Shown: positions 1-6,163 of the stretch, one piece after another | How the letters are laid out: the number at the start of each line of letters is the position of its first letter | Numbering within the stretch: the first letter of the stretch is position 1 | From: a candidate division TA06 bacterium SM23_40 | GTDB lineage: Bacteria > LJUI01 > SM1-40 | Assembly (NCBI GenBank): GCA_001303705.1 | Contig: LJUI01000161.1 | Span: forward strand, 1-6,163 | Direction of reading: 5' to 3' | Length of the DNA stretch: 6,163 nucleotides | Position numbers and translations under genes: made by a program | The notes under the pieces: model-generated | What the model was told of the DNA's origin: nothing | The model's database searches: none | Seen by the model: the letters and a program-made list of their open reading frames with translations, nothing else

Positions 1-347
1 AGGCAGTCTGCTTCGATGGAGAGTTCGCACGCCTGCGAGGGGTGAACGTCGATGTCTTTTTTCTGTTGCTGCTCGTGCTGACCGCGCTCACGGTAGTCTT
101 GCTCGTCCGGGTCGTGGGAATCGTCATGGTGATCGCCCTCCTCACAATACCTGCCGCGGTTGCTGGGTATTTCGCCAGGAAACTATGGCAGACGATGTTG
201 CTCGCGACTCTCTTCTGCATGGCCTTCATCATCGCCGGAATAGGTGTCAGTTATGCCTATGACCTGCCCACCGGCCCCACCATCATCCTCATCGCCGGGG
301 CAATGTACCTGCTCCTCGCCGCCGCAAGCCGTCTCTGGACGCGGTAG
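1..347 (+). CDS. ABC-3 family metal-ion ABC transporter permease, C-terminal part (5' truncated by window)
   Basis: The reading frame is open from position 3, with no start inside the window needed, and ends at TAG 345-347, giving 114 visible residues. The upstream codons read FDGEFARLRGV, matching the 'FD.e.Ar..G' segment of ABC-3 permeases, so the ATG/GTG codons near 40 are internal. The rest is very hydrophobic. One membrane segment contains VGIVMVIALLTIPAAVA, typical of the ZnuB/MntB/TroC family. It is followed by a short basic loop (ARKLWQ), then a segment ending GIGVSYAYDLPTGPTI, the family's conserved SY-DLPTG turn, and a last helix. In this family the permease dimer sits in the inner membrane and, with an ATPase and a periplasmic binding protein, imports Zn2+, Mn2+ or Fe2+. 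The metal cannot be told from this fragment. The ATPase and binding-protein genes would be expected upstream, outside the window. No signal for a following co-directional gene is seen. Confidence 0.88.
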   Translation, partial: AVCFDGEFARLRGVNVDVFFLLLLVLTALTVVLLVRVVGIVMVIALLTIPAAVAGYFARKLWQTMLLATLFCMAFIIAGIGVSYAYDLPTGPTIILIAGAMYLLLAAASRLWTR

Positions 348-586
348 CCCCCTCTCCTTCATATCCGATAACCCGCACCGCCGCGCGTGACCATCAGGGC
401 CGGTACTGAAGCAACGAGGCGAAACCGCTCTTCCCAGCAGTTCCGCCTCCGCGATCGTTCCGTCCCGACCGACCTCCTACACCTCACTCACCATGCCCTC
501 ACCGAGCGGAGCACCGGCAGGCCCGCTCCCCGGGGCGACTGACCCGATCCACGCCAGCTCTTCGGGACATGAAGCTCTATCCCTGC
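348..586. other. Convergent intergenic spacer, no gene seen
   Basis: This 239-bp stretch separates the stop of the permease gene from the stop of asnA, which points toward it from the other strand. I find no reading frame with coding character and no RNA gene. A bidirectional terminator would be expected. The only candidates are short: GAGCGG (504-509) facing CCGCTC (523-528), or the overlapping GGAGC/GCTCC pair (508-512/525-529), and an imperfect hairpin around 556-577. None is followed by a T-run on either strand, so no intrinsic terminator is called. Confidence 0.6.
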
Positions 587-1729
587 TCATTCGAGGACAT
601 AGATCTTCTTCTCCCTGCACATATCCTTGAGTATCCTCGGCCACACCGTGACACTGCACTCTCCGAGGTGCGCCTTCCTGAGCAGGAGCATGTATGTGCG
701 TGACTGTCCGATACCGCCGCCGATACTGAGCGGGATCTCGTTGTTCAGGATCGCCCGATGGTAGGGCATCTTGAGAAAGTCGAGCTGCCCGGACAGCTCG
801 AGCTGCTTCTTCAGCGTGTCAGCGTTGACCCGGATACCCATCGACGTGAGTTCGTGACGACGCCGGGTCACCGGATTCCAGACGAGGATATCCCCATTGA
901 GCCCGTGCATCGGCCTGCCGTCCCTGGACCGTGTCTCCGTTATCCAGTCGTCGTAGTCTGCCGCCCTCATCTCATGGGGCAGGCCGTCCGCGAGCGGATA
1001 CCCGACCCCGTAGATAAAGACCGCGGGGTGTTTTTGTAGGATTGCTGTCTCCCGCATCTTGCGAGGCAGGTCAGGGAACTCGTCGAGGATCTCTTCAGCA
1101 TGCAGGCATGTGAGCTCCTCAGGAAGATTGGGATACTTGTCCGTCTTCAATGCCGGGAACTGGTCCTGAACATACGTCTCCGCTCCCTTGAGGACCTTCC
1201 AGATCTTCTTCACCACTTCCGTCAGGAAGTCGAGCGTGCGCTGCTCTTTTGTCATCACCAGCTCCCAGTCCCACTGATCCACGTAGGCGCTGTGATCGTG
1301 ATCCAGGAAATAATCTTTCCGCACGGCACGCATGTCCGTGTACAGACCTTCACCCACCTCCATACCGAACTGCCGCAGGGCCATACGCTTCCACTTCGTC
1401 GCCGCCTGCACGACCTGGGCATCGACCGGATTCTTATCGTAGTCGTTCGATATGTGGAACTCGATCGGCGTGCGCGAGCCATCACGATCGAGGTAGTCGT
1501 TCACTCCGCTCTCGACGTCCACGATGAGAGGGACCTCGACGCGTATAAGATTGAGTGCCTTGCTCAGATGCTCCTCAATGTAGACCTTGAGCGCAGTGAT
1601 CGCCCTCTGCGTCTCCTTCGGGTCGAGCAGAGGAGTGTAATCATCCGGCAGGATCTTCTCCAGCTCAGCATAATTCCCGATGCCGGGACCGGCAAGGTCC
1701 GCCTTCTTGTCTCGTTTTGTCTCTGCCAT
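587..1729 (-). CDS. asnA: Aspartate-ammonia ligase (asparagine synthetase A)
   Basis: The 380-residue product makes asparagine from aspartate, ammonia and ATP (AMP-forming) in the cytoplasm. It belongs to the class II aminoacyl-tRNA-synthetase-like fold. Recognised blocks shared with E. coli AsnA are KWKR (112-115), GEGLYTDMRAVR (126-137), VDQWDWE (150-156), RAADYDDW (255-262), LNGDILVWNPV (277-287), SMGIRV (296-301) and GGGIGQSR (337-344). D78 in NDYL lines up with E. coli catalytic Asp46. Compared with the 330-residue E. coli enzyme, it has about 32 extra N-terminal residues rich in charge. Start choice: the frame extends to a TTG at 1738, but the ATG at 1729 has GAGG just upstream (3-nt spacing), while the TTG has AGGA directly abutting it. 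The ATG is therefore preferred, although the spacing is short. The stop is TGA 587-589. It is transcribed away from the kinase gene, probably from the promoter at 1911-1939, and is convergent with the permease. Function call is firm; exact start is moderate. Confidence 0.95.
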   Translation of the reverse strand: MAETKRDKKADLAGPGIGNYAELEKILPDDYTPLLDPKETQRAITALKVYIEEHLSKALNLIRVEVPLIVDVESGVNDYLDRDGSRTPIEFHISNDYDKNPVDAQVVQAATKWKRMALRQFGMEVGEGLYTDMRAVRKDYFLDHDHSAYVDQWDWELVMTKEQRTLDFLTEVVKKIWKVLKGAETYVQDQFPALKTDKYPNLPEELTCLHAEEILDEFPDLPRKMRETAILQKHPAVFIYGVGYPLADGLPHEMRAADYDDWITETRSRDGRPMHGLNGDILVWNPVTRRRHELTSMGIRVNADTLKKQLELSGQLDFLKMPYHRAILNNEIPLSIGGGIGQSRTYMLLLRKAHLGECSVTVWPRILKDMCREKKIYVLE

Positions 1730-1807
1730 TGTCCTCAATCCTGGTTGGTGTGGAAATGCTAGGCTCTCCGCATTCGGGTCGCTCGTACCTCGCGGCAGAC
1801 GTCAAAA

Positions 1808-1845
1808 AAACCCAACCCTCCTTTCGACAGACCACGGGCAGGTTT
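1808..1845 (-). terminator. Possible attenuator-like hairpin with T-run in the asnA leader
   Basis: Read on the minus strand, AAACCTGCCC (1845-1836) can pair with GGGTTGGGTTT (1818-1808). The stem has about nine pairs including two G-T wobbles and one mismatch, with a 17-nt loop. It is followed by the rest of a run of seven T (1810-1804). It lies downstream of the predicted asnA start of transcription and about 75 nt before the ATG, the right place for transcription attenuation. The stem is imperfect and the loop long, and no competing antiterminator or ligand-binding motif is recognised, so this is tentative. Confidence 0.28.
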
Positions 1846-1910
1846 CGTCTCAACAGGCAGATTGCCGCCCACTCTCCGGGGCAGAGCGGCCCCATCACTC
1901 TCAGGCGACC

Positions 1911-1939
1911 ATAGTAGTGTGTGGCGGGCCAGGTGTCAA
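1911..1939 (-). promoter_or_regulatory. Sigma70-type promoter for asnA
   Basis: On the minus strand, a perfect -35 box TTGACA (1939-1934) is followed by a 17-bp spacer (1933-1917) and a -10 box TACTAT (1916-1911), 5 of 6 matches to consensus. Transcription would start near 1904 and give a leader of about 175 nt before the asnA ATG. A pyrimidine-rich stretch with a T-run lies just upstream of the -35. The match is good, and its position facing asnA fits. Confidence 0.72.
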
Positions 1940-2058
1940 GAGAAAAGAGATCACCGCGGAGGCCGCCCGCAAACGCACGGCACCCTGACCCCGGGGGATC
2001 GCGCGCCGAGGGGCGGTCGGGCGGTACCGGCCGAGGCCCAGAGAGTTCGACATGGAAG

Positions 2059-2087
2059 TTGACAGCATGCCCTGAGCCCAGTATTCT
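2059..2087 (+). promoter_or_regulatory. Sigma70-type promoter for the kinase gene
   Basis: A perfect -35 box TTGACA (2059-2064), a 17-bp spacer (2065-2081) and a -10 box TATTCT (2082-2087, 4 of 6 matches) lie upstream of the kinase gene in the same direction. Transcription would begin near 2094, leaving a leader of about 190 nt. The -10 is weaker than that of the divergent asnA promoter. Confidence 0.6.
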
Positions 2088-2118
2088 CTATTCCAGCCCA
2101 ACTGACCTGGCCTCGGGG

Positions 2119-2178
2119 GACCGGCCGCTCCCCGCCGGGCAACGGGGAGAAGGCCGCGGCCCGGGATATTGCCCGGTC
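2119..2178 (+). promoter_or_regulatory. Strongly structured 5' leader of the kinase transcript
   Basis: A compound hairpin is visible. CTCCCCG (2128-2134) pairs perfectly with CGGGGAG (2143-2149) around an 8-nt loop. After a small internal loop the stem continues with CGGCC (2122-2126) against GGCCG (2152-2156). A second small hairpin follows, CCGGG (2161-2165) with CCCGG (2172-2176). An alternative pairing, GACCGG (2119-2124) with CCGGTC (2173-2178), would enclose the region and competes with the outer stem. No T-run follows, so it is not an intrinsic terminator. No known riboswitch family is recognised. It could be an RNA control element, an operator pair in DNA, or chance in GC-rich sequence. 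Confidence 0.4.
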
Positions 2179-2272
2179 TTCAACCGTCATACTCGTCACA
2201 GAAAGGTCCCTCTGAGGCGGGCACCACAATAGCAGAGCATCTCTGATCAAAGACGCCAGACCATGGCAGCCC

Positions 2273-2277
2273 GGTGA
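2273..2277 (+). promoter_or_regulatory. Ribosome-binding site of the kinase gene
   Basis: GGTGA sits 5 nt before the ATG at 2283. It supports that start over the in-frame GTG at 2274, which lies inside this motif. The next in-frame stop upstream is TGA at 2244, so there is little room for a longer N-terminus. Confidence 0.6.
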
Positions 2278-2282
2278 CGACG

Positions 2283-5200
2283 ATGCCTGATCCGACTCTC
2301 GCACATTACAGAACCCTTGCAGAGTTGGGTCGAGGAGGAATGGCCACGGTCTACAAGGCCATCGACCTCGTCGATCAGAGACCAGTAGCCCTCAAAGTCT
2401 TACTCCCCCATCTCACAGCTGACGATGTCGTGCGCAGACGATTCCTCAGGGAAGCGAGGGCAGGGATGGAGCTCGATCACCCCGGAATCGTCAAGGTATA
2501 CGAGGTCGGAGAGGAAGAAGACCAGTCCTACATCGCCATGGAGCTGGTCGAAGGAAAGACCCTGGACGTGGTGCTGGAAGAAGAGACGCTCGGCGTACAG
2601 AAGGTCATCGATATCGGCCTGAAGGTTGCCGATGCTCTCGCCGCGGCGCACGAGAAGGGCATCATCCACCGGGACATAAAGCCCCGGAACATCATGGTGA
2701 GCGATGAACGCGTGAAGGTGATGGATTTCGGCCTGGTGAAGATCACCGAGGCTACCTCATTGACCATGAAATACGAGATCATCGGAACGCTGCACTACAT
2801 GTCCCCTCAGCAGGCGATAGGGGCTGCGATAGATCAACGGAGTGACATCTTCTCACTGGGAGTGGTCCTGTACCAATTGCTTACCGGTATCCTCCCCTTC
2901 GAAGGTGACCATCCGGGCACAATCATCCACTCGATCCTCCACTCCGATCCACTCAGAATGGAGGAGCTGAGAGAGGGGATACCGGTTGAGGTGGAACAGG
3001 TAGTGTTCAAAGCCCTCCGGAAGAAGCCTCAAGAGCGATATCAAAACGTTGCCGAACTCAAATCGGATCTGCAGAGGGTCCAAGAGATGTTCCGAGGGGA
3101 GCCCGCCCAACTCATCGCCACCGACGAGGTCTTCGAGGAGCAAGTCCGCGGCATCTACTCTGCTCTCATCGGAAGAGAGCGCGAGCTAGATATGCTTCAG
3201 GACCGCCTGAGGAGAGCGCTGGGCGGTGAAGGGTCAACTGTTCTCGTCAAAGGCGAGGCCGGGATCGGTAAGTCTCGCCTGGTGTGGGAGCTGGGGCGAG
3301 AGGCGAAGAAGGCAAAGTCCCGGTACCTCGTAGGCCAATGCCTGTCTGGCGCCGAGGGCTCCCCCTACCAGCCCATCCTCCGCGTCATACGGTCCTATCT
3401 GGAGCTCAAAGGTGTCAAAGATCCCGACAGGCTTCGTGCGTTCATCGAGGAGAAAGCCCCCCACCTGGCAGGAAGAATGGGAGTGATCGAGACATTCCTC
3501 CTCATGGGAGAAGAGCGCGGACCGTCACTGATCAGCAGAGAGCAGCTTCTCGACACCGCCTACGAGCTCGTTAGAGTAATGTCCCGGGACCGGCCGGTCC
3601 TGCTTCATCTCGAGGATCTCCACTGGGCTGATCCACCTACTCTGAATCTCCTCATCTACCTTGCGAGGAACATACGAGGAGAGAGCGTGCTGATCGTCGG
3701 AACCTACCGGCCGGAGGAGATGACGCGGCATCTGTCGGTCGCCCTGGACAAAATGCGACGAGAGGGACTGTACGAAGAGATCGATCTGGAGAGGCTGGAC
3801 AAGCAGCAGACTCGCGGGGTGATCGACTCGGTCTTCCCACGATCTGACTTCACTGAGACCTTTGTTACCTCCATGTACGGTGATACCGAAGGCAATCCTC
3901 TGTTCATTCTCGAAATGCTGAAGCTGCTTCGGAACGAGGGTAGGATCAGTCAGGAGGACGGAGGTTGGCGGCTGACCTCCGATGTTGTGAGAACCACCAT
4001 CCCCGAGAAAGTAAGCGACGTGATCATGCATCGGCTGAACGGCCTGACCCAGGAGGAGAGACACTTCATCGATGTCGCCTCAGTAGAGGGGCGCTCTTTC
4101 CAATCTGACACGCTCTGCCACTGCCTGAAATTCCCCCGAATCAGGATACTGCGCGGCCTGCAGAATCTGGAACAGATCCACCATCTCATCCACGCTAAAG
4201 AGAGAGAGTACCAGTTCGACCATGGAAAGATCAGAGACGTGGTCTATAATAGTATGATCCCTGAGCTGAGGAAGGAATACCATAGGCTCATCGGGGAGCA
4301 TTTCGTAGAGAGATTCGCCCAGAAGGAGGAATACGCGGGGACGCTCACCTACCACCTCCTCGAAGCCGACCAAGAGGAAGAAGCCCTTCCCTATCTCGTC
4401 AGAGCGGGAGAATATGCAAAAGGCCTGTTCGCCAACGAGGAGGCGACGGGATACCTCGACCGGGGTGTCGACATCGTAGAGAGACGCCTGCAGCTCCAAC
4501 CCACGCCGCACCTGCAGCGCACGAAACTCTCCCTGCTCAAGGCCAGGGTCGCCGTGAAACAGCTCACCGGCTCCTACGATGAGGCTCGAGAAGACTCGGA
4601 GAGGATCAGAGAACTCGCTCAACAGATCGGAGACCAGCAGGAGGTGGCGCACGCACTCGTTGATATGGGCAACACGTTTAAGAGCAAGGGAAACCTCCAG
4701 ACAGCCCTGGAGCTGTACGAACTGGCCCTCGGAATCTGGAGAGAGATCGGAGATCGAGGGGGCGAAGGAAAGAGTCTCTACTCCATCGGTGTCGTCCACT
4801 TCAATCGGGATGAGTACGAACTCTCTCTCAGATACTGCGACGAAGCCATGAAAATCCAGAGAGAGATCGGAGACCGAGTGGGCGAGGCGTTCACCCTCAG
4901 CAATATCGGAACTGTCCACTGCTCCAGAGGCGACTACGAGCAAGGACTCCGGCACTACGAGGAGACGCTGAGGATTTTCCGCCAGATCGGAGACAAACGA
5001 GGCGAGGCCGGCGCACTCAATAACATTGGAGCTGTCCATTACTTCCGCGGCGACTATGAGCAGGCCCTCGTGCACTGCGAAAAAGCTCTCGAGCTGCACA
5101 GGGCGATCGGAGACAGGGCGAACGAAGCCGGCACTTCAACCAATCTTGGAGCCGTCCAGTACTTTCGCGGGAACTATGATGAGGCTCTCCGATACTACGA

Positions 5201-6163
5201 TACAGCACTCAGAATACAGCGGCAGATCGGAGACAGGCATGGCGTAGCCGGTAGCCTCAACAACATCGGAAAGGTACATCATGACCTCGGTGAGTACGAC
5301 GGCTCGCTCAGGTACTATCATCAGTCGCTGGAGATCTATAGAGAGATCGGAGATAGAGTGGGTGAGGCCGGCACCCTCGGCAACATCGCGAGAGTCCATT
5401 ATGAGCGCGGCGATCTCGATCCAGCTCTCAGGTACTCCCAACTGTCACTCAAGATCGAGCGGGAGATCGGGAACAGACTTGGCGAGGCCGATGCGCTGTG
5501 CTGCATTGCAGCGATCCATACATGCCGCGCAGACTATCGGGCTGCAGACTATCGGGCTGCACTCGGCCATCAGGAGGAAGCCCTGGCTATTCACAAGCAG
5601 ATCGGCAACAAGGCTGGGGAGTGGGATGCACAACACTTTCTGGCCAGAGTCTGGTTGGAGATCGGCGGCCAGGACAGGGCGCTGGAGGTGCTTGAGGAGG
5701 CTGGACGGACTGCCCAGATAGTCGGGACGAAATCCATGCGCGCCGCGTCCCTCATCGATGCGGCACTGGTCAAGCACTTCAGAGGGGACAACGAAGAGGC
5801 GCGCATCGATATCGAAGAGGGATTGCGCATTCTCCGGGAGCTCGGGATCGTTGAGGCGATATCAGAGGCCCTTACTCTTGCCGCACAGATAGAGACCGCC
5901 CAGAACCATGACCGCCAGGCCATTCAGTACGCCGAGGAACTGCTCGGCCTGGCAGCGGACAAGGGTAAGCCGCAGTATATCGCCCGGACCCATCTTATTC
6001 TCGCCCGAATCCGCCTTGCGCAGGGTGATCTGGATGAGGCGGAATCTCATGCCGGCCAAGTCCTGGAAATCGCCGAGCCCCGCGGGATGAGAGAGCTTCT
6101 GTGGCGGGCACACTTTTGTGTCGCCAGAGTCCTCCTCAGGAGAGCACAACACGTACCCGCACG
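2283..6163 (+). CDS. Ser/Thr protein kinase - STAND/AAA_16 ATPase - TPR fusion (PknK-like architecture), 3' end beyond window
   Basis: The frame is open from ATG 2283 to the right edge (1293 residues, no stop), so the C-terminus is missing. Residues 9-268 form a Hanks-type kinase: P-loop GRGGMATV (16-23), ATP lysine K38, helix-C E57, catalytic HRDIKPRN (129-136), metal-binding DFG (148-150), and DQRSDIFSLG further on. The APE-equivalent reads SPQQ (174-177), with Gln for the usual Glu. Residues from about 297 (GRERE) form a STAND-type ATPase: Walker A GEAGIGKS (324-331), Walker B LLHLED (440-445) followed by LHWAD, TYRPEE, GNPLF (537-541), and the FDHGKIRDVVY segment common before TPR regions in this family. 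From about residue 742 onward the protein is a TPR superhelix. No transmembrane helix or signal peptide is seen, so it is probably cytoplasmic. By analogy with PknK-like proteins, the TPR part would sense a partner and the ATPase would act as a switch for the kinase. The substrate and partner are unknown. HRD and a Thr/Ser-containing activation loop suggest autophosphorylation control. The gene is probably transcribed alone from the promoter at 2059-2087. Confidence 0.93.
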   Translation, partial: MPDPTLAHYRTLAELGRGGMATVYKAIDLVDQRPVALKVLLPHLTADDVVRRRFLREARAGMELDHPGIVKVYEVGEEEDQSYIAMELVEGKTLDVVLEEETLGVQKVIDIGLKVADALAAAHEKGIIHRDIKPRNIMVSDERVKVMDFGLVKITEATSLTMKYEIIGTLHYMSPQQAIGAAIDQRSDIFSLGVVLYQLLTGILPFEGDHPGTIIHSILHSDPLRMEELREGIPVEVEQVVFKALRKKPQERYQNVAELKSDLQRVQEMFRGEPAQLIATDEVFEEQVRGIYSALIGRERELDMLQDRLRRALGGEGSTVLVKGEAGIGKSRLVWELGREAKKAKSRYLVGQCLSGAEGSPYQPILRVIRSYLELKGVKDPDRLRAFIEEKAPHLAGRMGVIETFLLMGEERGPSLISREQLLDTAYELVRVMSRDRPVLLHLEDLHWADPPTLNLLIYLARNIRGESVLIVGTYRPEEMTRHLSVALDKMRREGLYEEIDLERLDKQQTRGVIDSVFPRSDFTETFVTSMYGDTEGNPLFILEMLKLLRNEGRISQEDGGWRLTSDVVRTTIPEKVSDVIMHRLNGLTQEERHFIDVASVEGRSFQSDTLCHCLKFPRIRILRGLQNLEQIHHLIHAKEREYQFDHGKIRDVVYNSMIPELRKEYHRLIGEHFVERFAQKEEYAGTLTYHLLEADQEEEALPYLVRAGEYAKGLFANEEATGYLDRGVDIVERRLQLQPTPHLQRTKLSLLKARVAVKQLTGSYDEAREDSERIRELAQQIGDQQEVAHALVDMGNTFKSKGNLQTALELYELALGIWREIGDRGGEGKSLYSIGVVHFNRDEYELSLRYCDEAMKIQREIGDRVGEAFTLSNIGTVHCSRGDYEQGLRHYEETLRIFRQIGDKRGEAGALNNIGAVHYFRGDYEQALVHCEKALELHRAIGDRANEAGTSTNLGAVQYFRGNYDEALRYYDTALRIQRQIGDRHGVAGSLNNIGKVHHDLGEYDGSLRYYHQSLEIYREIGDRVGEAGTLGNIARVHYERGDLDPALRYSQLSLKIEREIGNRLGEADALCCIAAIHTCRADYRAADYRAALGHQEEALAIHKQIGNKAGEWDAQHFLARVWLEIGGQDRALEVLEEAGRTAQIVGTKSMRAASLIDAALVKHFRGDNEEARIDIEEGLRILRELGIVEAISEALTLAAQIETAQNHDRQAIQYAEELLGLAADKGKPQYIARTHLILARIRLAQGDLDEAESHAGQVLEIAEPRGMRELLWRAHFCVARVLLRRAQHVPA
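4506..6163 (+). repeat. In-frame 120-bp (40-residue) TPR repeat array within the kinase gene
   Basis: The repeat consensus is roughly IGDR.GEA..L.NIG.VHY, followed by RGDYE.AL.YYE.AL.I.R, a 40-residue TPR of the kinesin-light-chain/LGN (TPR_12) kind. The codon for the conserved Ile (or its equivalent) falls at 4626, 4746, 4866, 4986, 5106, 5226, 5346, 5466, 5601, 5721, 5841, 5961 and 6081. That is exactly 120 bp apart every time except 5466 to 5601, which is 135 bp. A degenerate unit precedes at 4506. Units between 4746 and 5466 are very similar, even in DNA (AGATCGGAGA recurs). Units after 5601 are diverged. TPR arrays bind protein partners. The array continues beyond the window. Confidence 0.9.
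5529..5558 (+). repeat. Perfect 15-bp tandem duplication inside a TPR unit
   Basis: GCAGACTATCGGGCT occurs twice head to tail (5529-5543 and 5544-5558), followed by a further GCA. It keeps the frame and doubles the residues ADYRA. It accounts exactly for the only departure from the 120-bp phase of the array (135 bp between 5466 and 5601). The two copies are identical, which suggests a recent slippage event. Confidence 0.92.

Larger units (their letters stand above)
1730..2282. other. Divergent regulatory intergenic region between asnA and the kinase gene
   Basis: These 553 bp contain no supported protein or RNA gene. Open frames present here are short, lack ribosome-binding sites and overlap asnA or the promoters. 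The region holds two back-to-back sigma70-type promoters about 120 bp apart, each followed by a long leader. The segment between the -35 boxes (1940-2058) is GC-rich and contains the 8-bp palindrome CGGTACCG at 2022-2029, a possible operator by position only. Smaller structure includes CAGAG/CTCTG at 2233-2245 with a 3-nt loop, shortly upstream of the kinase ribosome-binding site. Confidence 0.6.

Noticed and set aside
504-529. Short inverted repeat after the permease gene as an intrinsic terminator
   Set aside because: The stem is only 5-6 bp with a 12-13-nt loop and no T-run on either strand.
1100-1762. Open frame of 220 codons on the plus strand opposite asnA
   Set aside because: It is a shadow of asnA, which is identified by several conserved blocks on the other strand. 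The plus-strand translation has no recognisable motif.
1665-1898. Possible leader peptide of 77 codons upstream of and overlapping asnA
   Set aside because: It starts only a few nucleotides after the predicted transcript start with no Shine-Dalgarno site, has no run of Asn codons, and overlaps the asnA start out of frame.
2019-2031. GGGCGGTACCGG resembling a T-box core (GGGTGGTACCGCG)
   Set aside because: It lies upstream of the kinase promoter, with no specifier-loop structure, no terminator T-run and no amino-acid gene downstream on that strand. The match is probably due to the GC-rich palindrome.
2044-2051. GTTCGA sequence as the T-loop of a tRNA
   Set aside because: There is no flanking T-stem pairing and no acceptor or anticodon arms nearby.
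4080-5099. Long open frame of 339 codons on the minus strand inside the TPR region
   Set aside because: It is antisense to the clearly coding TPR array. Its own sequence repeats every 40 residues only because the underlying DNA repeats every 120 bp, so one unit without stops gives a long open frame. No ribosome-binding site or known family is recognised.
4624-5353. Repeated AGATCGGAGA resembling the start of a sequencing adapter
   Set aside because: The copies are in frame, 120 bp apart and encode the conserved IGD of TPR units. They also differ from the adapter sequence after the first bases, so this is genuine sequence.
1-6163. CRISPR array or mobile element
   Set aside because: The only regular repeats are in-frame TPR codons with no unique spacers. 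No transposase, integrase, terminal inverted repeat or target-site duplication was seen.

Overview
The window reads as ordinary bacterial chromosome of moderately high GC content. Two divergent promoters have perfect TTGACA -35 boxes at 17-bp spacing, and the genes have Shine-Dalgarno sites, so this is a bacterium and not an archaeon. Nothing here fixes the phylum. A PknK-like kinase/STAND/TPR giant protein together with an AsnA-type asparagine synthetase would fit myxobacteria-like lineages or several uncultured phyla, but that is only an inference.

Layout from left to right. (1) Positions 1-347 (+) hold the last 114 codons of an ABC-3 family (ZnuB/MntB/TroC-like) metal-ion permease, cut by the left edge. 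(2) Positions 348-586 are a convergent spacer with no convincing gene or terminator. (3) asnA (aspartate-ammonia ligase, 380 aa) lies on the minus strand at 587-1729. (4) Positions 1730-2282 are a divergent regulatory region of about 550 bp. It carries one sigma70-type promoter firing left into asnA (1911-1939) and one firing right into the kinase gene (2059-2087). Each transcript has a leader of roughly 170-190 nt with predicted secondary structure. (5) A very large open reading frame starts at ATG 2283 (+) and is still open at the right edge (1293 residues visible). It encodes a Hanks-type Ser/Thr protein kinase fused to a STAND/AAA_16 ATPase and a long TPR superhelix.

The three genes do not form an obvious pathway: metal uptake, asparagine synthesis and a signalling kinase. 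Only asnA and the kinase share an intergenic control region. The most distinctive feature is the TPR array. Its 40-residue (120-bp) phase is kept exactly from about 4506 to the window end, apart from one perfect 15-bp tandem duplication (5529-5558) that inserts five residues into one repeat. I see no clear evidence of a wholly new system. The points most worth a second look are the kinase with its altered APE motif, the repeat-unit insertion, and the two structured leaders.
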